From NCBI GenBank assembly GCA_024860865.1, contig JACRDV010000091.1:1-8805 (forward strand): 8,805 nucleotides of DNA, in the 5' to 3' direction. Of the stretch, positions 6,785-8,805 are shown in pieces. The notes under the pieces were generated by a model, which worked only from the letters and a program-made list of their open reading frames with translations, searched no databases and was not told the origin of the DNA. The position numbers were made by a program, and so were the translations under genes. Source of the DNA: Methanobacteriota archaeon (GTDB taxonomy: Archaea; JACRDV01). Numbering within the stretch: position 1 is the stretch's first letter; the number at the start of each line of letters is the position of its first letter.

Positions 6785-7828
6785 ATGAGCAATACAAATG
6801 CTATCGAACATACTCTAAACGAGCTGAAGCTTAAACCAGATATAATTTATATTGGATTATTTGGTTCACTCTCAAGAGAAGCTATTCGCACATCAGACAT
6901 TGATGTTTTAGTAATAAAAAAGACAAAGCCTCCTAAGAATATCGAGTTTAAAGAAAACTTAGAAATCCATTATATGACTCCAAAAGAGCTATATGACTTG
7001 CCAGTAACCTTTCGTTTCTCTTTAGCTAAAGACTTAAGAGATATATATGGTCGACATTTGGCTGAGAAATTAAGAGTAGAAGCAGAAATTGGCAAAGTTA
7101 TTGAAGAATTGGCTAAAGGCATACATAGTTACATGAGAATTACAAATGTTGCAGAGGGTGAACACAAGTATATAGCAGCTTTCGAAGCAAGCAAAAGGGC
7201 TGCTTGGCTCATTCTACTCCTCCATAGTGAGAGAGTCACAAATAGTCCACTGGAAATTCGACGCACCCTAGAAATGCTGACAGAAAGAAAATATATCCCT
7301 GAAGAAATGTTCAGGACCGGTGCAAATAGCTTAGCCTTTCTTGCAAAGGACTATATTGAGTTACACAATATGATGAACACAATAAGTCCTGAGAAGCTTG
7401 CACAGCATTATGAATATTCATTAAGACTTGCAAAGGAGGTGTTCAAGCTTTTGACAAAGGACTTTAACTCGATCAGAAAAAGCTTTGGATTCTCAGCAAA
7501 GCTAGTTAAGGATGCTTCAAGCTCAGGTGATCCAGACTCCATTAGAGTTGCTTGCCAGGGCCTTTTTCTTGTTGTCTATGATATAGTTGGTCTTTATCTA
7601 TCATCAAAATCTAGCCTGTATTCCCCTTACCATAAGGAAAGGAAGGAAGAATTGGTTAAGCTTGCTGAATTCGATTCTAACGCAATGAAGATATTAAGGG
7701 AATATGAAGATGCTTTAGATGAGTTACACATGCTATGTCATTACGAGGGGCGCGGTAATGTTCAGCTTTTAGAATCATGGGTAAATCGCGTTAGAGAATT
7801 TCTAGAATATAACGAAACAATTCTTTAA
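6785..7828 (+). CDS. Nucleotidyltransferase (MNT-type) fused to a long helical, possibly HEPN-like region
   Basis: Residues ~1-95 form a small nucleotidyltransferase fold of the NTP_transf_2/MNT type: FGS at 26-28, then D38-I-D40 in TSDIDVLVI, with E60 in LEIHYMT as probable third metal ligand. Such domains transfer nucleotides to proteins, RNAs or small molecules; the substrate here is unknown. Residues ~97-225 and ~226-345 are almost wholly helical and look like two successive bundles (A-A-F-E-A-S-K-R-A-A-W; then S-S-G-D-P-D-S-I-R-V-A), reminiscent of HEPN or KNTase C-terminal domains. A HEPN R-x(4-6)-H ribonuclease motif is not found where expected; R85-x5-H91 fits the pattern but precedes the helices. 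The 347 residues far exceed stand-alone MNT antitoxins (~100-150). It has its own TATA box and no obvious partner. The family is not recognised; a toxin-antitoxin-like or RNA-modifying role is speculation. Nucleotidyltransferase assignment is strong. Confidence 0.85.
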   Translation: MSNTNAIEHTLNELKLKPDIIYIGLFGSLSREAIRTSDIDVLVIKKTKPPKNIEFKENLEIHYMTPKELYDLPVTFRFSLAKDLRDIYGRHLAEKLRVEAEIGKVIEELAKGIHSYMRITNVAEGEHKYIAAFEASKRAAWLILLLHSERVTNSPLEIRRTLEMLTERKYIPEEMFRTGANSLAFLAKDYIELHNMMNTISPEKLAQHYEYSLRLAKEVFKLLTKDFNSIRKSFGFSAKLVKDASSSGDPDSIRVACQGLFLVVYDIVGLYLSSKSSLYSPYHKERKEELVKLAEFDSNAMKILREYEDALDELHMLCHYEGRGNVQLLESWVNRVREFLEYNETIL

Positions 7829-7840
7829 AAACTTGCAAAT
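7827..7840 (+). repeat. Left arm of a perfect 14-bp inverted repeat (AAAAACTTGCAAAT)
   Basis: This copy begins at the stop codon of the nucleotidyltransferase gene. Its reverse complement, ATTTGCAAGTTTTT, occurs at 7953-7966 inside the last codons of the recombinase. The two arms are separated by 112 bp of AT-rich non-coding DNA and the end of the recombinase gene. It may mark a past recombination or duplication of the recombinase 3' end, or part of a terminator-like structure. Confidence 0.6.
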
Positions 7841-7943
7841 CCTGATAACAAAAATTTGGCTCAATTGAACTAAAAGAGCTTTCTGATTTAAGTTGTGTTA
7901 ACTTATTGTTGGTAAATATTTGTTTTCAAAACATTTTTAAAAC
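7829..7943. other. Convergent intergenic spacer
   Basis: This 115-bp AT-rich gap separates the 3' ends of the nucleotidyltransferase gene and the recombinase. It holds a weak hairpin (AAGTT-gtgtt-AACTT near 7889-7903) and T-rich stretches on both strands that could end transcription in either direction. No ORF, tRNA or convincing strong terminator is visible. Confidence 0.5.
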
Positions 7944-8653
7944 CTAAAGCAAATTTGCAAGTTTTTTGATGTCTTTGTTAGCTACATGGGTGTAAATTTG
8001 TGTCGTTTTCAAGTCTTTATGTCCTAACAACCGTTGGATATACCTAATGTCTGCACCAGACTCCAACAAGTGAGTGGCAAAACTATGCCTTAATGTGTGA
8101 GGCGCCACATTCTTCTTAATTCCGACTTTCTTGGAAGCGGATTTTATAATTTGCTGGATTGTCCTTTTGTTATATTTTCTGTCTCTTTGAGAGACAAATA
8201 TCGGCCCATTTTTGCTTATCCCGTACATTTTCAACATATCAATCAGTTTTTTGTGAAGGAACACCACTCTTTCTTTATCTCCTTTCGCAGTTTTTAGATG
8301 TATGATTTCCCTGTCAAAATCAATGTCTTGCCAATTGAGATTTCTTGCTTCATCTAAACGAAGTCCAGCATAATAGAGAAACATAATAACAAGTTTGTGC
8401 TTGAGATTGTTTGTTGCCTCGGTCATTTTATTCACTTCCTCCTTGCTCAGCACTACAGGTAGCTTCAAGGTTTTTTAGCGAGAGGCAACTTTTCCTCGAA
8501 TTCCCTCGGGTTTTATCAGATTTGAGGAAATTCTTAATCACGGAAATGTAAGCCTTGCCAGTCTGATAGGAATACTTCCTGAGCTTTACCTCTTCAATCA
8601 GCTTTCCTATGAGCTGGTATCGTTGTTGCGGCGAAAGGTTTTAATTTCTGCAT
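7944..8653 (-). pseudogene. XerA-like tyrosine recombinase, catalytic domain intact, N-terminal domain frameshifted
   Basis: The minus strand from 8468 to 7944 encodes a complete tyrosine recombinase catalytic domain. Counting from TTG at 8468: Arg37 in AGLRLDEAR, Lys62 in AKGDKER, His124 and Arg127 in [10 protein letters not shown], His150 in LLGHKD and nucleophile Tyr159 in [11 protein letters not shown] is not a credible native start, because the N-terminal SAM-like core-binding domain is recognisable upstream in other frames. Frame 1 from ATG 8653 reads M-Q-K-L; a +1 shift leads to LSPQQRYQLIGKLIEEVK and onward to AYISVIKNFLKSDK; a missing base in the A4 run at 8511-8514 leads to [14 protein letters not shown]; a missing base in the A6 run at 8471-8476 leads to [12 protein letters not shown]. 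The rebuilt protein is ~236 residues, slightly short for XerA (~270-290). The archaeal-type N-terminus and adjacent repeats suggest a mobile-element or chromosomal-resolution recombinase. Decay, frameshifting expression or sequencing error are all possible. Confidence 0.85.
7953..7966 (-). repeat. Right arm of the 14-bp inverted repeat, within the recombinase 3' end
   Basis: On the minus strand it reads AAAAACTTGCAAAT and encodes the K-K-L-A-N residues near the recombinase C-terminus. It is identical in sequence, but opposite in orientation, to 7827-7840. The T6 run at 7962-7967 on the plus strand could contribute to termination of the nucleotidyltransferase transcript. Confidence 0.6.
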
Positions 8654-8662
8654 GTCTGCATG
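8647..8662 (+). repeat. Tandem 8-bp repeat (TCTGCATG x2)
   Basis: Two perfect copies of TCTGCATG lie end to end over the start region of the minus-strand recombinase. Each copy supplies an ATG on the minus strand (8653 and 8661), in different frames, so the repeat affects which start is used. It could be a replication-slippage product or an operator. Confidence 0.55.
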
Positions 8663-8665
8663 TCA

Positions 8666-8675
8666 ATATTTATTG
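8666..8675 (+). promoter_or_regulatory. Probable shared TATA element (AATATTTATT) between divergent genes
   Basis: It is centred about 26 bp before the ATG at 8696 on the plus strand, fitting a leaderless start. Read on the minus strand as AATAAATATT it lies ~17 bp before the ATG at 8653, rather close but possible for a bidirectional promoter. Not a perfect box A in either direction. Confidence 0.4.
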
Positions 8676-8698
8676 TGAAACATGGATGATGAAACATG
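8676..8698 (+). repeat. Direct repeat TGAAACATG, two copies 14 bp apart
   Basis: TGAAACATG occurs at 8676-8684 and 8690-8698, between the TATA-like element and the plus-strand start; the second copy includes the ATG. The placement is that of an operator overlapping the transcription start. Chance in a short ATG-rich stretch cannot be excluded. Confidence 0.4.
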
Positions 8699-8805
8699 AA
8701 TGCTGGGATAAAAATTGAGAAAGGACCAGATGGCAGGATCACAGTTAGACTCCCTTACAATCCTGCATATATTTCAAAAATGAAGAGCATCAACGGCTAT
8801 CGCTG
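8696..8805 (+). CDS. N-terminal fragment, possibly a second tyrosine recombinase; cut by right edge
   Basis: The frame opens after a TGA at 8690-8692, so ATG at 8696 is the only ATG start, and continues to the edge (36 codons). The TATA-like element ~26 bp upstream fits a leaderless transcript. The residues show the pattern R-I-T-V-R-L-P-Y-N-P, then I-S-K-M-K-S-I-N-G-Y-R. From memory, this resembles a small N-terminal arm (related in look to the HARP-type pattern: strand, F/L-P-Y-N, then K-x-I-x-G-x-R-W) in some archaeal and bacterial tyrosine recombinases, and it also occurs in some helicase-type proteins. A second recombinase diverging from the decayed one is an attractive but unproven reading; too little is present to be sure. 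Confidence 0.5.
   Translation, partial: MNAGIKIEKGPDGRITVRLPYNPAYISKMKSINGYR

Noticed and set aside
7827-7966. A Xer dif-type site formed by the 14-bp inverted repeat
   Set aside because: dif sites are ~28 bp with ~11-bp arms around a ~6-bp spacer; here the arms are 112 bp apart, so this geometry does not fit.
8097-8297. Plus-strand open frame inside the recombinase region
   Set aside because: It lies fully opposite the catalytic domain, has no family-like features and reads as an antisense shadow.
8441-8456. Internal Shine-Dalgarno-like GGAGG in the recombinase, possibly starting a catalytic-only protein at the ATG 11 nt later
   Set aside because: The GGAGG is simply the K-E-E codons of a conserved recombinase segment; internal initiation is possible but nothing independent supports it.
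8463-8468. TTG at 8468 as the true start of a short, complete recombinase
   Set aside because: A recognisable core-binding domain continues upstream in the other two frames, and there is no ribosome-binding site before this TTG, so it is the point after a frameshift rather than a native start.
8463-8520. Programmed -1 ribosomal frameshifting as the explanation of the recombinase frames
   Set aside because: The A4 and A6 runs are not classical X-XXY-YYZ heptamers in the required phase, and a further +1 shift near the start would also be needed.
1-8805. CRISPR array, tRNA or rRNA gene
   Set aside because: No regularly spaced long repeats, no tRNA cloverleaf pattern and no rRNA-like conserved sequence were seen on either strand.

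Overview
The window is AT-rich and looks archaeal. The promoters are TATA-box promoters about 26-32 bp upstream of starts, several starts look leaderless, GTG and TTG starts are used, and Shine-Dalgarno sites match the GGAGGTGAT core. It also carries a large secreted, sequon-rich surface protein and an archaeal XerA-type recombinase. The species cannot be named from the sequence; a euryarchaeote or a DPANN-type archaeon would both fit.

Layout: (1) Positions 2696 to 1 on the minus strand hold the N-terminal ~898 residues of a giant exported surface protein that runs off the left edge. (2) Positions 2697-2861 are a divergent control region. It has TATA boxes for both directions and four same-orientation AATGTA(C/T) elements that resemble the TGTACA 'TRP box' bound by TrpY in Methanothermobacter. 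(3) Positions 2862-6742 are a tight plus-strand operon, trpD-trpF-trpE-trpG, in which every junction overlaps (8, 4 and 4 nt). TrpE and TrpG form anthranilate synthase, TrpD adds the phosphoribosyl group and TrpF isomerises the product. trpC, trpB and trpA are absent here and must lie elsewhere for a complete pathway. (4) Positions 6785-7828 encode a nucleotidyltransferase (MNT fold) fused to a long helical, possibly HEPN-like region, with its own TATA box. (5) Positions 7944-8653 on the minus strand are a XerA-like tyrosine recombinase. Its catalytic domain is intact, but its N-terminal domain is split over three frames by small indels in A-runs. (6) From 8696 on the plus strand starts another protein, cut by the right edge, whose first 36 residues resemble the N-terminal arm found in some tyrosine recombinases.

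The two ends contrast: a housekeeping, probably tryptophan-regulated biosynthetic block in the middle, and a more plastic right end (nucleotidyltransferase fusion, decayed recombinase, possible second recombinase, short repeats). The clearest leads are the helically phased TRP-box array, the frameshifted recombinase beside a possible replacement, the 14-bp inverted repeat linking the recombinase 3' end to the neighbouring stop codon, and the uncharacterised nucleotidyltransferase fusion.
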